The notes: generated by a model not told the origin, from the sequence alone. A stretch of DNA of 64,000 nt from Paenibacillus contaminans (GCF_003285015.1 NZ_QMFB01000003.1:62001-126000); one strand, 5' to 3'; shown: positions 37,017 through 46,036, counted from the first letter of the stretch. Numbers and translations: made by a program.

Positions 37017-37412
37017 TCAGCCGAATATAGCCTCGAAAACCGACACGATCACCTTTAAACAAACGTTCGCCGCCCGCCGCAGCACTTCACCGATTCCGTT
37101 GCTGACGCGATTCACCGCCGATTCCTCGATAACGGCCTGCTGCTTCCCCGCCGGCTGTTCTTGTCCCTGCGCCGTCTTAACCGCCGCCGTGTCAGGCTTG
37201 GTCTTCGGCTGGCCGGCTTGAGCGCCGGAGGCCGGAAGGGGCTGCGCCGTTTTGGCTTCCATTTGCGCCACGGACGCCGCCGCGTCGATCGGACCGTTTA
37301 TCCGCTCGATGCCTCTTGTCGCAACATCGACGCCGAAGAAGATGCCGAAGCCTGCGGCGAACAATGCAAGCAGCAATTTGATCGAAACCGGCTTAACTGA
37401 ACGATGTCTCAC
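37017..37412 (-). CDS. yqxA: YqxA-like protein (DUF3679)
   Basis: About 131 residues: a basic N-terminus, one membrane segment (SIKLLLALFAAGFGIFFGVDVA), then a Pro/Gln/Ala-rich extracytoplasmic stretch and an amphipathic C-terminal helix. GTG at 37412 lies nine bases after AAGGAG. The position gpr...spoIIP-yqxA-lepA matches B. subtilis, and the N-terminal helix with GVDVATRGIERINGP fits the YqxA family. Role unknown, presumed linked to sporulation by context. Confidence 0.72.
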   Translation of the reverse strand: MRHRSVKPVSIKLLLALFAAGFGIFFGVDVATRGIERINGPIDAAASVAQMEAKTAQPLPASGAQAGQPKTKPDTAAVKTAQGQEQPAGKQQAVIEESAVNRVSNGIGEVLRRAANVCLKVIVSVFEAIFG

Positions 37413-37434
37413 GGATATCGGCTCCTTCCGCCAA

Positions 37435-38706
37435 TTACTTTGCCATCGCCGTTTGCGGCGCGGCATTCGTCTTCTGAGCGTCCCAATACAATTCCGAAAT
37501 GATCTGGCCCAGCTCATCCGCCGTACGGTAACATTCCTCCAAGGTGTTGTAAGGGCCGCCTATTTCTATGAGCACGCTGTTCGGAGACAGCGACTGATTA
37601 TATTCCGCTTGCCCGTCATGCAGCGTTTTTCCCCATATGCCGTTGGATATGCCCGGAAGCTTCTGCTCCAACTTCTCGTGAATCGCTGCGGCAAACTTCT
37701 CGTTTTGCTTCCAGTTCGGGTTTTTCTGGCCGATGATGAAAAATGTCCTTGCATAATCTTTGCCGTCGATCGTTACGGTGGTCGCCTTGCGCGAGCCCGA
37801 GTCCCGATGCAGATCGAACACGAACTGAATGTCGGGATTCGCGGCAAAAGCTTCCTTGACCGTTTTTTGCGAATATTTGTAGGAGTAGTTAAAATTGTAT
37901 CCTTTTTCGGTAGCGGCATAATCGGGACTGTAATTGACTGAGCCGATCCCGAGCTCGTTCAGCTTTTTCTGCAGCCTTTTGCCGACAAGCGTCACGTTCG
38001 TTTCGGGATCGTAAGCCTCGCTCGGCTCCAGCCCCGGCTTCAGATGCGGCAGGAACGATTCCCGATTATGGGAATGATAGATAAGCACGACCTTCCTGTT
38101 GCCGGTTGTCGGCTTAGCCTGCGTATCCGGCGTAGAGGACGGCGAAGGCTGGGGCGAAGCCGAGGGAGGAGGCGTACTCGGAGCAGGCGAATCTACGGCT
38201 GGCGCTGGGGTCGTCCCCCCGCCGGACGGATCTTTTCCTCCCATGCCCTCCGCGGCTTTAGCAGGCGGATAATCTTCGGGCGAGTAAGCCGAATTTCCAT
38301 TAGGACCTTTGCGAAGTAAAACGGCATTGTCTCTGCCGAGTCCGGGCACCTCGCGAGCGAGCATCGTCTTGGGATCGCGAAGATTGATGTCCGTCAGCAT
38401 CCGAAAGACGAATCCGATCACATTTTGCTGGGAGAAGGCGGTCTCCGATCGCTCATTGCGCAGGTGCGGCACCTCTAGGCTCAGCATATCCATGAAAAAA
38501 TCGCTCGAAACGGAAGCGGCAACCCCTCTCATCGACGAGATCGGCGACGCGTTCACCTTCGCCTGCACATATCCGATAATGCCGATCCCTACGAAGAACA
38601 TAAAAGTAGTGAAAAATATGATGCCGAACAGCTTGGTTGCGTAGCCGGCGGTTCGGATCGTTTTGCGGATTTTACCAACGTCGATAGTAAAAGCGGACCA
38701 TTTCAT
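37435..38706 (-). CDS. spoIIP: Stage II sporulation protein P
   Basis: A 423-residue SpoIIP. An N-terminal anchor (LFGIIFFTTFMFFVGIGIIGY), a Pro/Ser/Thr-rich linker with 'SPAPSTPPPSASPQPSPS', then the amidase/endopeptidase domain with IYHSHNRESFLP, DLHRDSG and a late IEIGGPYNT. It degrades septal peptidoglycan with SpoIID and SpoIIM during engulfment. ATG 38706 follows AGGAGG by about ten bases. CATAGATT at 38755-38762 (minus) is a possible sigma-E -10, but the -35 is poor. Confidence 0.96.
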   Translation of the reverse strand: MKWSAFTIDVGKIRKTIRTAGYATKLFGIIFFTTFMFFVGIGIIGYVQAKVNASPISSMRGVAASVSSDFFMDMLSLEVPHLRNERSETAFSQQNVIGFVFRMLTDINLRDPKTMLAREVPGLGRDNAVLLRKGPNGNSAYSPEDYPPAKAAEGMGGKDPSGGGTTPAPAVDSPAPSTPPPSASPQPSPSSTPDTQAKPTTGNRKVVLIYHSHNRESFLPHLKPGLEPSEAYDPETNVTLVGKRLQKKLNELGIGSVNYSPDYAATEKGYNFNYSYKYSQKTVKEAFAANPDIQFVFDLHRDSGSRKATTVTIDGKDYARTFFIIGQKNPNWKQNEKFAAAIHEKLEQKLPGISNGIWGKTLHDGQAEYNQSLSPNSVLIEIGGPYNTLEECYRTADELGQIISELYWDAQKTNAAPQTAMAK

Positions 38707-38896
38707 CGGTTATGATTCCTCCTCAAGCGTTTGGCTTGGCTTTCCGTTTACTAGAATCTATGAACGGTTTGGAAGAATTAGAACCACCTCGAAAGAGCAA
38801 CTTTCATAGAATCGAGATATAAGCGGCAAATAACAGAGAAAACCGCCTTGCGGCGGCTTGGGTGTTCGATATACGTTTGTTCGTTGGCGAGGCAGT

Positions 38897-39010
38897 GGGT
38901 ATGGCTTTCAGGCGCTATTGAAATCGTGTTTCTTTGAACTTATTACAAGGGAGAAACACGATTTCAAAGGCGGCACATAGTTAAGCTCCTTCGCCGGCGC
39001 CCATACCCAT
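38897..39010. repeat. Nested inverted repeat structure
   Basis: Inner arms GAAATCGTGTTTCT (38921-38934) and its exact complement (38953-38966); outer arms TGGGTATGG (38897-38905) and CCATACCCA (39002-39010). It sits in a 760-bp gap (38707-39468) without any credible gene. Confidence 0.7.
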
Positions 39011-39112
39011 TACATCTTGTTCGCCTTCGGTGCTTTCTGTCACGTCTTTGAGATTTACCGGTCTCCCAACCGGTATTCATGCCTGCCCCCCCCTCATTCG
39101 TCCCTTGATGCG

Positions 39113-39300
39113 CTGCAGTCCGATTTTGACCACTTGAAATCGAGTACGGCTTCCTTTCCCCGCCTGTAGTCCGAAAACGCCTGCTTACTGCGGGTATTTT
39201 GCTCGGCACACCGGTGGATCCGTTCTCCAAGCCGGCTAAATCGGACTCCAGCGTTAGGCGAACCTCGATTCCTTGCTCCAAGCGGGCGTTTTCGGACTGC
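39113..39300. repeat. Interleaved inverted-repeat modules
   Basis: Two modules recur in inverted form: CTGCAGTCCGATTT (39113-39126) with AAATCGGACTCCAG (39238-39251), and GTAGTCCGAAAACGCCTGC (39166-39184) with GCGGGCGTTTTCGGACTGC (39282-39300). All four share a CGGACT/AGTCCG core. This looks like an intergenic repeat family (REP/MITE-like) rather than a gene. Confidence 0.6.
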
Positions 39301-39420
39301 AGCATATCGAGCGGCGTTATCGGCAACGTAGGGACAAGCAGCTGCGCCGTCCTTAAAGAAACGACAAATTTACCTAGGTTTAAAGCAGCTTATAACGAGA
39401 TGCTTCAGCTAATAAACGCC

Positions 39421-39458
39421 AAAAAACCTAGCGGCAAAAAACACCGCTAAGTTTCTTT
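39421..39458. terminator. Terminator of the HAD gene
   Basis: AAACCTAGCGG (39424-39434) pairs with CCGCTAAGTTT (39444-39454), one mismatch, with T-runs on both strands; 11 bp after the HAD gene stop. Confidence 0.75.
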
Positions 39459-39468
39459 TATAACCCAT

Positions 39469-40206
39469 TTAAAAACTTCCGCCGTATCCTGCGATCGCGC
39501 TGGGCACTTCGCGCAAAGTCGGCACCTTCAGGAACGCGCCTTTCGGCTGCACGTGAATATCCACGATATTGTACTGCCATTCCAGTATGGCCGGAACGTG
39601 GATCGCATGAATGCCCGTTTCGAGCGCAGGAACGATATCCGTACGGATCGAATTGCCGACCATCCATGTAAGCTCTCTTTCAAACCTGTGCGATTTTAAA
39701 ATATCCTCGAGGGCATCCGTCGTTTTATGCCGGCGTATGAACACCCGGTCCCCGAAATACGATTCCAAGCCGAGCGCTTTTATTTTACGCTCCTGGACCG
39801 TCGCCACTCCGCCGGTGTATAGAAATAAGGAATGTCCTTCGCCCTTCAGCAGATCGAGCGTTTCCACCATATGCGGATAAGGCTCCACCTGTTTTTCGTA
39901 AACCGATTTGCCCAGCTCCCGAAGACTTTTCTCTTCAAGCTTGGAAGTTTTCCTGCCCGTCAGCGAGGAGAAATAATGGTACGTATCGATGAGCGACTGC
40001 GGAAAATGATCGGGCATAAACCCTTGAACAGCCACCCGGGCCGTATCGATTTCCAGCTGCTTTTTCTTCACCTCGTCTGCCGTAAGTTTGTCCGATGCAA
40101 ACCAAGTAACGAGTTCATCCGCGAACTGCTCGATAACCATTTCAAAATAGATATTGCAATGAACGAGCGTATCGTCGAGATCAAATAAAACCGTTTGCGG
40201 CCGCAT
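39469..40206 (-). CDS. HAD-superfamily hydrolase
   Basis: About 245 residues. Motif I is FDLDDTLVH near the N-terminus (Asp nucleophile and general acid), motif II is LYTGG, Lys/Arg region FIRRHKTTDALED, and motif III is MVGNSIRTDIVPA (GN instead of the common GD). A helical cap lies between motifs I and II. A small-molecule phosphatase is likely; substrate not known. ATG 40206 follows GGAGGT by eight bases. It stands between gpr and spoIIP, genes that are near neighbours in Bacillus, so it is probably an insertion in this lineage (inference). Confidence 0.85.
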   Translation of the reverse strand: MRPQTVLFDLDDTLVHCNIYFEMVIEQFADELVTWFASDKLTADEVKKKQLEIDTARVAVQGFMPDHFPQSLIDTYHYFSSLTGRKTSKLEEKSLRELGKSVYEKQVEPYPHMVETLDLLKGEGHSLFLYTGGVATVQERKIKALGLESYFGDRVFIRRHKTTDALEDILKSHRFERELTWMVGNSIRTDIVPALETGIHAIHVPAILEWQYNIVDIHVQPKGAFLKVPTLREVPSAIAGYGGSF

Positions 40207-40411
40207 ATGCAGCAACCTCCATTCACCTGCGCGAAAACTATCATGTTGCAACTGTATCCGAATCGGAAAAAGATAGTATCGAAGCATATTCCTGTCTGCA
40301 GGCTTACTATATCGCATTTCGACGGATCGAGCAATTTGTCGATCGCCCAATTCGCTGCGGACTTCCGTACCGCGATGTTCCTGCTTGAGGTCTTCCTATT
40401 CAAGCAAATCA

Positions 40412-40458
40412 TGAAAAGCCTGTCTCAATCCCGTTTTGCGGGGCTGGGACAGGCTTCC
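40412..40458 (-). terminator. gpr: gpr terminator
   Basis: AAGCCTGTC (40416-40424) pairs with GACAGGCTT (40448-40456), with an inner CCC/GGG stem and TTTT on the minus strand. Confidence 0.75.
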
Positions 40459-40472
40459 TTACCGAAGCTTCG

Positions 40473-41468
40473 TTAGTGCGTATACGCCGCTACATTATCC
40501 GTGTCTACCGCATCATGCAGCGCCGCATTGAGACCGCTGGCGATAATGTTGGCGATATCTTCGATAAACTGATCGATTTCCTTGGGCGTTACAAGCAAAT
40601 CATGTCCGACGGGATTCAACACTTCCCTCACGAGCTGCAGGCGTTCATTTTCCGGCATGCCGTCCAGCATCCCCATAATTTGCCCGGTATTCTGGGTTTC
40701 CTGCTTAAAATGCTTGATCATGAGGTCGATGCTGCTGTCAACGATCGTCGATGCATAAACGACGGTCGGCACGCCGATAGCGATCACGGGTACGCCGAGA
40801 ATTTCCTGCGTCAATCCGCGGCGTTTGTTTCCGATGCCTGAGCCGGGATGAATACCCGTATCGGCGATCTGAATCGTTGTGTTTACCCGCTCCAGCGATT
40901 TCGATGCCAGCGCATCGATCGCGATGACGAGATCCGGCTTCGACTTTTCGACAATCCCCTGTACGATCTCGCTGCTCTCAATACCGGTCGTTCCCAGCAC
41001 GCCGGGGGCGATCGCGCTTACTTGTCTATACCCGGGACTGACCTGATCCGGCATCAGCTCAAAAAAATGGCGCGTTACCATCACATTCTCAACGACTAGC
41101 GGACCGAGGGAGTCAGGCGTCACGTTCCAGTTCCCGAGTCCGATGATCAGCGCTTTGGAATTTTTGTTTACGCCCACTTTAATTAGAAACTCCTCGAAAA
41201 CCTGGGCGAATTTGGTGGCGACCCGGTCTTGCAAATCGGAGTCCTTCTGCCTGAGGCTCGGCACCTCGATCGTAATATAGTGTCCCGGCAGCTTGCCTAT
41301 CGATCTGGCCGCTTGCTCGGATGTCACATCGATAACGGTTACTTTGACGCCTTCTTCTTCCTCCGTGTCCATATGTACGCCCGGTATGGCGGAGCCGTTC
41401 TTGCGGGAGGCAAGCTCATTCGCTTCTACCGCCAAGTCGGTATGCGCCGAAAAATCATAAATGTCCAT
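40473..41468 (-). CDS. gpr: Germination protease GPR
   Basis: A 331-residue GPR, the aspartic-type endopeptidase that starts SASP degradation in germination. N-terminal propeptide contains HTDLAVEA, resembling the SASP cleavage sequence and the autoprocessing site. Core motifs include LIIGLGNWNVTPDSLGP, DLVIAIDALASKS and GIHPGSGIGNKR. ATG 41468 follows AGGAGGG by five bases. A GCATA at 41524-41528 (minus) with CGAACAATA 16 bases on is a weak sigma-F/G candidate. Divergent from rpsT. Confidence 0.97.
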   Translation of the reverse strand: MDIYDFSAHTDLAVEANELASRKNGSAIPGVHMDTEEEEGVKVTVIDVTSEQAARSIGKLPGHYITIEVPSLRQKDSDLQDRVATKFAQVFEEFLIKVGVNKNSKALIIGLGNWNVTPDSLGPLVVENVMVTRHFFELMPDQVSPGYRQVSAIAPGVLGTTGIESSEIVQGIVEKSKPDLVIAIDALASKSLERVNTTIQIADTGIHPGSGIGNKRRGLTQEILGVPVIAIGVPTVVYASTIVDSSIDLMIKHFKQETQNTGQIMGMLDGMPENERLQLVREVLNPVGHDLLVTPKEIDQFIEDIANIIASGLNAALHDAVDTDNVAAYTH

Positions 41469-41565
41469 AGGTTCCCTCCTGTGGCCGTGTTTCGGAGTTA
41501 TTGTTCGACGAAAAGCCGCTTCTTATGCAGAATTGAAAAGCGAAAGGAACCGCTTGGAGACGCTA

Positions 41566-41594
41566 TTGCTTTTTGAAAATTACCGTGGTAGAAT
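41566..41594 (+). promoter_or_regulatory. rpsT: Sigma-A promoter of rpsT
   Basis: TTGCTT at 41566-41571 and TAGAAT at 41589-41594, 17-base spacing, 63 bases before the rpsT ATG. Confidence 0.65.
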
Positions 41595-41657
41595 ATCAGG
41601 AGTTGTCAATAAAGACATGTTTCACTTTTAAGCTGGTTTAGGTAGGAGGTGACTGTA

Positions 41658-41924
41658 ATGCCAAACATTAAATCTGCCATCAAGCGCACGAAAACGAACG
41701 ATAAGCGTCGTCTTCGCAACGCATCCCAAAAATCCGCACTTCGTACGGCTGTAAAATCGTTCGAAACTGCTGTTGGTTCGCAAAACGAAGATACTGCAAA
41801 AGCGGCTCTCGTCAATGCAATCAAGAAGCTCGATAAAGCAGCGACGAAAGGATTAATCCATAAAAATACGGCTAACCGTAAAAAGTCCCGCTTGGCGAAA
41901 CTTCTTAACGCCGCTAAAGCGTAA
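41658..41924 (+). CDS. rpsT: 30S ribosomal protein S20
   Basis: An 88-residue Lys/Arg/Ala-rich helical protein beginning [18 protein letters not shown], the S20 signature, and ending [16 protein letters not shown]. It binds 16S rRNA helices in the body of the 30S subunit. ATG 41658 follows AGGAGGTGA by about six bases. Single-gene unit, divergent from gpr and convergent with holA, as in Bacillus. Confidence 0.97.
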   Translation: MPNIKSAIKRTKTNDKRRLRNASQKSALRTAVKSFETAVGSQNEDTAKAALVNAIKKLDKAATKGLIHKNTANRKKSRLAKLLNAAKA

Positions 41925-42032
41925 GACACATACGAACATACTAAAGGATTTGGTTGTACCGACGTTCTAAGCTGCCGAACATGTTTTCATGTTTATCCGC
42001 CGGACGTTCCGACCGTTCCTTTCGAAGTGACG

Positions 42033-42071
42033 AAATCCCGTGAAGCTCGCATGAGCGGCACGGGATTTTTG
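42033..42071 (+). terminator. rpsT: rpsT terminator
   Basis: AAATCCCGTG (42033-42042) pairs with CACGGGATTT (42059-42068), inner GCTC/GAGC stem, followed by TTT on the plus strand. Confidence 0.8.
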
Positions 42072-42100
42072 CATGCCAGCATAAAGCGGCCGCCTTTCAT

Positions 42101-43120
42101 TTATGCCGCTATATGTAAAATAAACATTTCCAAACCGAGCACCTTCTCGATCCGACCGCTCTTAATATTGAAGTCGAGTTCGGCAAGCAGCGTCATGATC
42201 CGCTGAAGCCGTTCGTTATCGTATTTGCGGCCTTGCTCGGATGCGAGCTTGATCGGAAAAGGATGACTGCCCAGATGTCCGGCGATTTGCTGCTGGGAAT
42301 AACCTTGCCGCTCCAAATCCTTCACTTGCCAAATAAGCCGAAACTGCCGGGCCATCAAGACGGCGATCTTAATCGGCTCCTCCCGCTGCTTCAACAATTC
42401 GTACAAAATGGCAAAGGCTTTCTCGATTCGCCGCTGAACGATTTCTTCAATAAGCAAAAAGACGTTCTGTTCGGTGCTTCTCGCCACCAGCTCGTCCACC
42501 GTCGCTTTAGTAACGGTGCCGCCTCTGCCGGCAAAGAGAGACAGCTTGTCCATCTCCGAAGCCATAGGCTGCAGTTGACCGCCCGTATACAACACTAGGA
42601 GCTCCGCCGCGCCCGGACCGAACGAAAAGCCCAGCTCTTCCGCTTGACGTACCGCCCACCGGTTTAATTCTTCCGCCGAAAGCGCAGCGAATGCCTGTAC
42701 CGCTCCAAGCTCCTTGAACGTTTTGACAAGCTTTTTACGTTCGTCCAGTTTTTCCGCTTCGACGGTAAAAACGATAATCGTATGCTCCGCGGGAGCTTTC
42801 GCATATTCTTGCAGCCGATCGAGTCTATGCTCGATTTTGCCGCTCTCTTTGGCAGCAGTGAAAAAGGTTGCTCTGCTGGCCACGATCACTTTGCGCGGCA
42901 CAAAAAACGGCAGCGTCTCCGCATCGTCCAGCACGACATCAAGCGGCGTTTCCGCTAAATCATATTTGGTAACCGCGAGCTCGCGGTGCTCCTCATCGAC
43001 GTTTCTCTCGATCAATGCGGCAACCCAGCGCTGCAATAAATACGTTTCAGCTCCATAGCAGACCGTAACGGGAAGCGGCGAACGATTCCCTTGTCCTTTA
43101 CGCGTGCCGATTTCTGCCAT
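42101..43120 (-). CDS. holA: DNA polymerase III subunit delta
   Basis: A 339-residue HolA (YqeN), the clamp-loader delta subunit that opens the beta clamp. AAA+-like domain begins VTVCYGAETYLLQRWVAAL; later HIIVF-type strand (TIIVFTVEAEKLDERKKL) and the helical collar domain with ARQFRLIWQVKDLERQGYS. ATG 43120. The next same-strand gene upstream (43853) is 730 bp away. Confidence 0.95.
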   Translation of the reverse strand: MAEIGTRKGQGNRSPLPVTVCYGAETYLLQRWVAALIERNVDEEHRELAVTKYDLAETPLDVVLDDAETLPFFVPRKVIVASRATFFTAAKESGKIEHRLDRLQEYAKAPAEHTIIVFTVEAEKLDERKKLVKTFKELGAVQAFAALSAEELNRWAVRQAEELGFSFGPGAAELLVLYTGGQLQPMASEMDKLSLFAGRGGTVTKATVDELVARSTEQNVFLLIEEIVQRRIEKAFAILYELLKQREEPIKIAVLMARQFRLIWQVKDLERQGYSQQQIAGHLGSHPFPIKLASEQGRKYDNERLQRIMTLLAELDFNIKSGRIEKVLGLEMFILHIAA

Positions 43121-43852
43121 TCCGCCACCGCCATCCTACAAAAATTGATTTCATCATATCATACGGGAGAACAATCGGCTACCCGCGTAAGGCTCTACCA
43201 AGAAAAACATCCGGAAATCAAGGACGGTGCATTGCTACGGCGGTCTTCCGGATCCCCATCGTCCATCGCATATAATCGTGCACCACGCTTACTGGAATTT
43301 CCTCGTCCTTCCGGCTACTCTTATTCAAGGATAAACGGCTTCGCCTTCCTTTAAGGACAGGCGCGTTTACCGGTGAAATATCAGGCTTAATGAATTTTGA
43401 AACATATATCTGATATTTTGAAAAAGACAAAGCGACCACGCCGGAATCGGATTCCGAATGTGATCGCTTTGTCCCAGCACAGCAAGCTCAATGGGAACGG
43501 GAGCGTTCGCCATCGACTGACGCAAACCGGATTTTCAGCTTCTTCCCGAGATAAGCGTAGACGGCAGCCCTGCCGGAAGGATCCGGAGCGGCGCCGCTCC
43601 TACAGGAGCTAAGCGAAAATCGCGCCTTCGAAGAAAGATGAACCGGTTCACGCACGTTTATATAAACAGCCGGACGATAAGCTCTAGAAACTTTCGCCGG
43701 ATGATTACCCATCAGAAGCATTCAAACAGCCGCAACAGCTGCCGCTTACGGCAAGCAGACTCTCTGAACGCGCACTTATTGGGCTCGGTTGCTAAGTGCC
43801 GTTTGCTATACTATACGCCGACACCGTTATAAACGTGCATACCGCAAAGCGA
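43121..43852. other. 730-bp gap without a credible gene
   Basis: Between holA and the anti-sigma gene. It contains a strong minus-polarity terminator (43421-43473), a perfect 12-base palindrome GTTTATATAAAC (43656-43667), and no ORF with a ribosome site. A short non-coding transcript ending at 43421 is possible but no promoter is convincing. Confidence 0.4.
43421..43473 (-). terminator. Terminator (minus polarity)
   Basis: GACAAAGCGA (43426-43435) pairs with TCGCTTTGTC (43464-43473), with an inner palindrome CGGAATC/GATTCCG (43442-43456) and a T-run on the minus strand. It lies 380 bp after the anti-sigma gene stop. Confidence 0.7.
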
Positions 43853-45187
43853 TTACGGAACGATCTTTCTTCCCCCGAAGTCGATTACCTGTAATCTTTC
43901 AGAGCCATCCGGCATCACTACGACATACTTAAGAGCCGTTCCTTCCCAGGCTGTCAATCGAATGGACTTCACGTCGATCCATTCCGGCGATTCGGCAACC
44001 GTATTGCCGTCCTTATCCAGCACAATCACATGCTGTCCGTTGATTTTAGCCTTGTACGTTTTGTTGGGAGACTCCAACTCGTCTGACGAGCCGGCCGTAA
44101 TTCCGTTCGTCTTGTGGTTGTCACCCAAAACGTCCATCTTTTCGTTATCCTCAGCATCGACATTTGTAGTCGGCGCCGTTTCCGGATCCGCGCCGGAAAG
44201 AGGCGGCTGTGCGACGAACGAAGGCGTCTTGTTCGAATTCTCGTTTTTTTCCGGCAGCTCGGCATTTTTATCCGGATTACCGGAAGGCTGTACAGTACTC
44301 ACGGCACCGGATTGCGAATCCGAAGGCTTCGGCGCTTCCGTTCCGGTAGTCGGCTTTGGCGTCGGATTCGGCTGAATGCCTTTCGCCGTAGTAGGCGGCG
44401 AAGGCGACAACGTCTTAACCCCCGCACTTGGCTTTGCGGAAGCAGGCGCCTGGCTTCTTGCGGCGGCCTCTTCGCTAGGCTTCTGACTGGCCGACGGCGT
44501 GCGCGGAGACTCCGTCACTTCTTTGAGCTGGGCACTTCCAAGTTCTTTGGAAAGAGCTCCGCCCGCGGTGCTTTGCTCTTTGCTCTTGATCGAACCGGCA
44601 TCCGCCGCTTCGCTTTTGTTGGCTGCACCGCCGCTTGATTCCATCGCCCGAACCTTATCCGACTTCTCGACCAAGGAATCGGCGGTTTGATGCGACAATG
44701 GTTTTTGCTGGAACAGGAACACGCCTATGATGACAGCCGCTGCAGCGGCGCCTCCGGCCCATTTCCAGGGAAACCAGCGTACCTTGGGCAGCTTTTCCGC
44801 ACGCTTCTCGCGCGATATTGCCTCTGGATACGTATTGTTGCCGATCGCTTTCTCAGCTGCAATCTCCTTTGGGTCGGGAGGCGCTCCCAGCAGCGCATTC
44901 CTTTCGCCTGCCGTTAAAATCGTTTCCTTCTCCGGCTCGATCGATTTGGCGGCGCTTTGTTCGTCCGCCATCCGTTCGAGCTGCGGCAAAATCGAATCGA
45001 CAATGCTGAACGGCGGCATGACTTCCGGCAAGCTTTCCAGCTCGTCGGAAAGAAGCTGCAGTTTCTCGAGCATATCGGCGCATTCGGGGCATTGCATCAC
45101 ATGAGCGAGAAGAAGCGCTTCTTCCGCCTGATCCAGATCGCGGTCGACATATCGCTGCATTAATTCCATCACCTCTGGACATTTCAT
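43853..45187 (-). CDS. Zinc-finger anti-sigma factor with long extracytoplasmic region
   Basis: A 444-residue membrane protein. N-terminal zf-HC2 anti-sigma domain with Cys3, and the HxxxCxxC motif (HVMQCPEC, about 29-36). One membrane segment at about 144-163 (AGGAAAAAVIIGVFLF). Then some 200 residues rich in Ser, Pro, Thr, Ala and Lys, probably disordered or wall-spanning, and a compact C-terminal beta-rich domain (YKAKINGQHVIVLDKDGNTV...). Anti-sigma factors of this class hold an ECF sigma at the membrane. Its ATG overlaps the stop of the sigma gene (ATGA), so the two are a coupled pair. Confidence 0.85.
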   Translation of the reverse strand: MKCPEVMELMQRYVDRDLDQAEEALLLAHVMQCPECADMLEKLQLLSDELESLPEVMPPFSIVDSILPQLERMADEQSAAKSIEPEKETILTAGERNALLGAPPDPKEIAAEKAIGNNTYPEAISREKRAEKLPKVRWFPWKWAGGAAAAAVIIGVFLFQQKPLSHQTADSLVEKSDKVRAMESSGGAANKSEAADAGSIKSKEQSTAGGALSKELGSAQLKEVTESPRTPSASQKPSEEAAARSQAPASAKPSAGVKTLSPSPPTTAKGIQPNPTPKPTTGTEAPKPSDSQSGAVSTVQPSGNPDKNAELPEKNENSNKTPSFVAQPPLSGADPETAPTTNVDAEDNEKMDVLGDNHKTNGITAGSSDELESPNKTYKAKINGQHVIVLDKDGNTVAESPEWIDVKSIRLTAWEGTALKYVVVMPDGSERLQVIDFGGRKIVP

Positions 45188-45732
45188 CCCCGAACACCAC
45201 CTTTCTGATAGTCTTTAAGCAGAGTTTGCAGTTGCTGCCTCGCTCGAAATAAATACGATTTGACCGTATTGATCGGCAGCCCCAGCGATTCTGCAATTTC
45301 ATTGTAAGAGAAGTCCTGAACGTAACGCAGAACAACGACGCTTCGGTGATGCTCGGGCAGCTTTTCGATCGCTAAATGCACTTCATTAATGGTATCCCGA
45401 AACATGATTTCTTCTTCAACATTTTCCCGGGAAGCAAATATCATTTCGTGCTCCTCGATCGATACCGCAGGCTTCGCTCGGCGAAACTTATCGATACAAA
45501 TATTCGTGACGATCCGCTGCACCCACGTTTTGAACAGCGCTTTCTCTTCGTATGAACCGATTTTGGTATAAATGCGGATCAGCGCCTCCTGCGATGCGTC
45601 CATCGCATCCTGCTCGTTGCCGAGCATATAAAACGCGGTGCGATATACATGCGTTTCTATTTCGCGCAAAAGAGATACCAAAGCTTCGCGGTCTCCAGCC
45701 TGGGCAGCCTTTATCATTTCTGGCGCTACCAC
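45184..45732 (-). CDS. ECF RNA polymerase sigma factor
   Basis: About 182 residues with region 2 (HVYRTAFYMLGNEQDAMDASQEALIRIY) and region 4 (LPEHHRSVVVLRYVQDFSYNEIAESLGLPINTVKSYLFRAR) of an extracytoplasmic-function sigma-70, and no regions 1 or 3. GTG at 45732 is about six bases after GAGGGGG; an in-frame ATG at 45819 lacks a ribosome site. The leader has a hairpin ACGGAGC/GCTCCGT (45762-45777). It is partnered with the downstream zf-HC2 anti-sigma gene. Regulon not visible. Confidence 0.88.
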   Translation of the reverse strand: MVAPEMIKAAQAGDREALVSLLREIETHVYRTAFYMLGNEQDAMDASQEALIRIYTKIGSYEEKALFKTWVQRIVTNICIDKFRRAKPAVSIEEHEMIFASRENVEEEIMFRDTINEVHLAIEKLPEHHRSVVVLRYVQDFSYNEIAESLGLPINTVKSYLFRARQQLQTLLKDYQKGGVRG

Positions 45733-46036
45733 GGGGTACCCCCTCTCTTGCAACCTATTAGACGGAGCTTGCTCCGTAAATGTTGCAGTGTATTCGAATG
45801 GATTCGATTTATGGACCATATGTTTTTTTGCCTAATGAAAGGACATGCTTTATGTGCGGCTTTATGTAGATAGTTTCATTCGATTCCACCATCTCCTATG
45901 GTAGCAAAAAAAGGGGCTTTCGACCATATCAGGCATCTATAATGGGTAATATTTCAACGCATATTTTTTGCAAAGCCGCATTATTGACCGAAACGATTCT
46001 TTCATGCTACCATAAGCTTAGCATTTATTAAACCGA

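Noticed and set aside
38964..39326. A 120-residue minus-strand reading frame in the spoIIP upstream gap
   Set aside because: It lies over the inverted-repeat modules, has no ribosome site and a low-complexity product; it reflects the repeats, not a gene.
45851..45880. TGAAAC upstream of the ECF sigma gene as an autoregulated ECF promoter
   Set aside because: No matching CGTA/CGTC -10 is found at the proper distance (16 bases), so the promoter cannot be supported.
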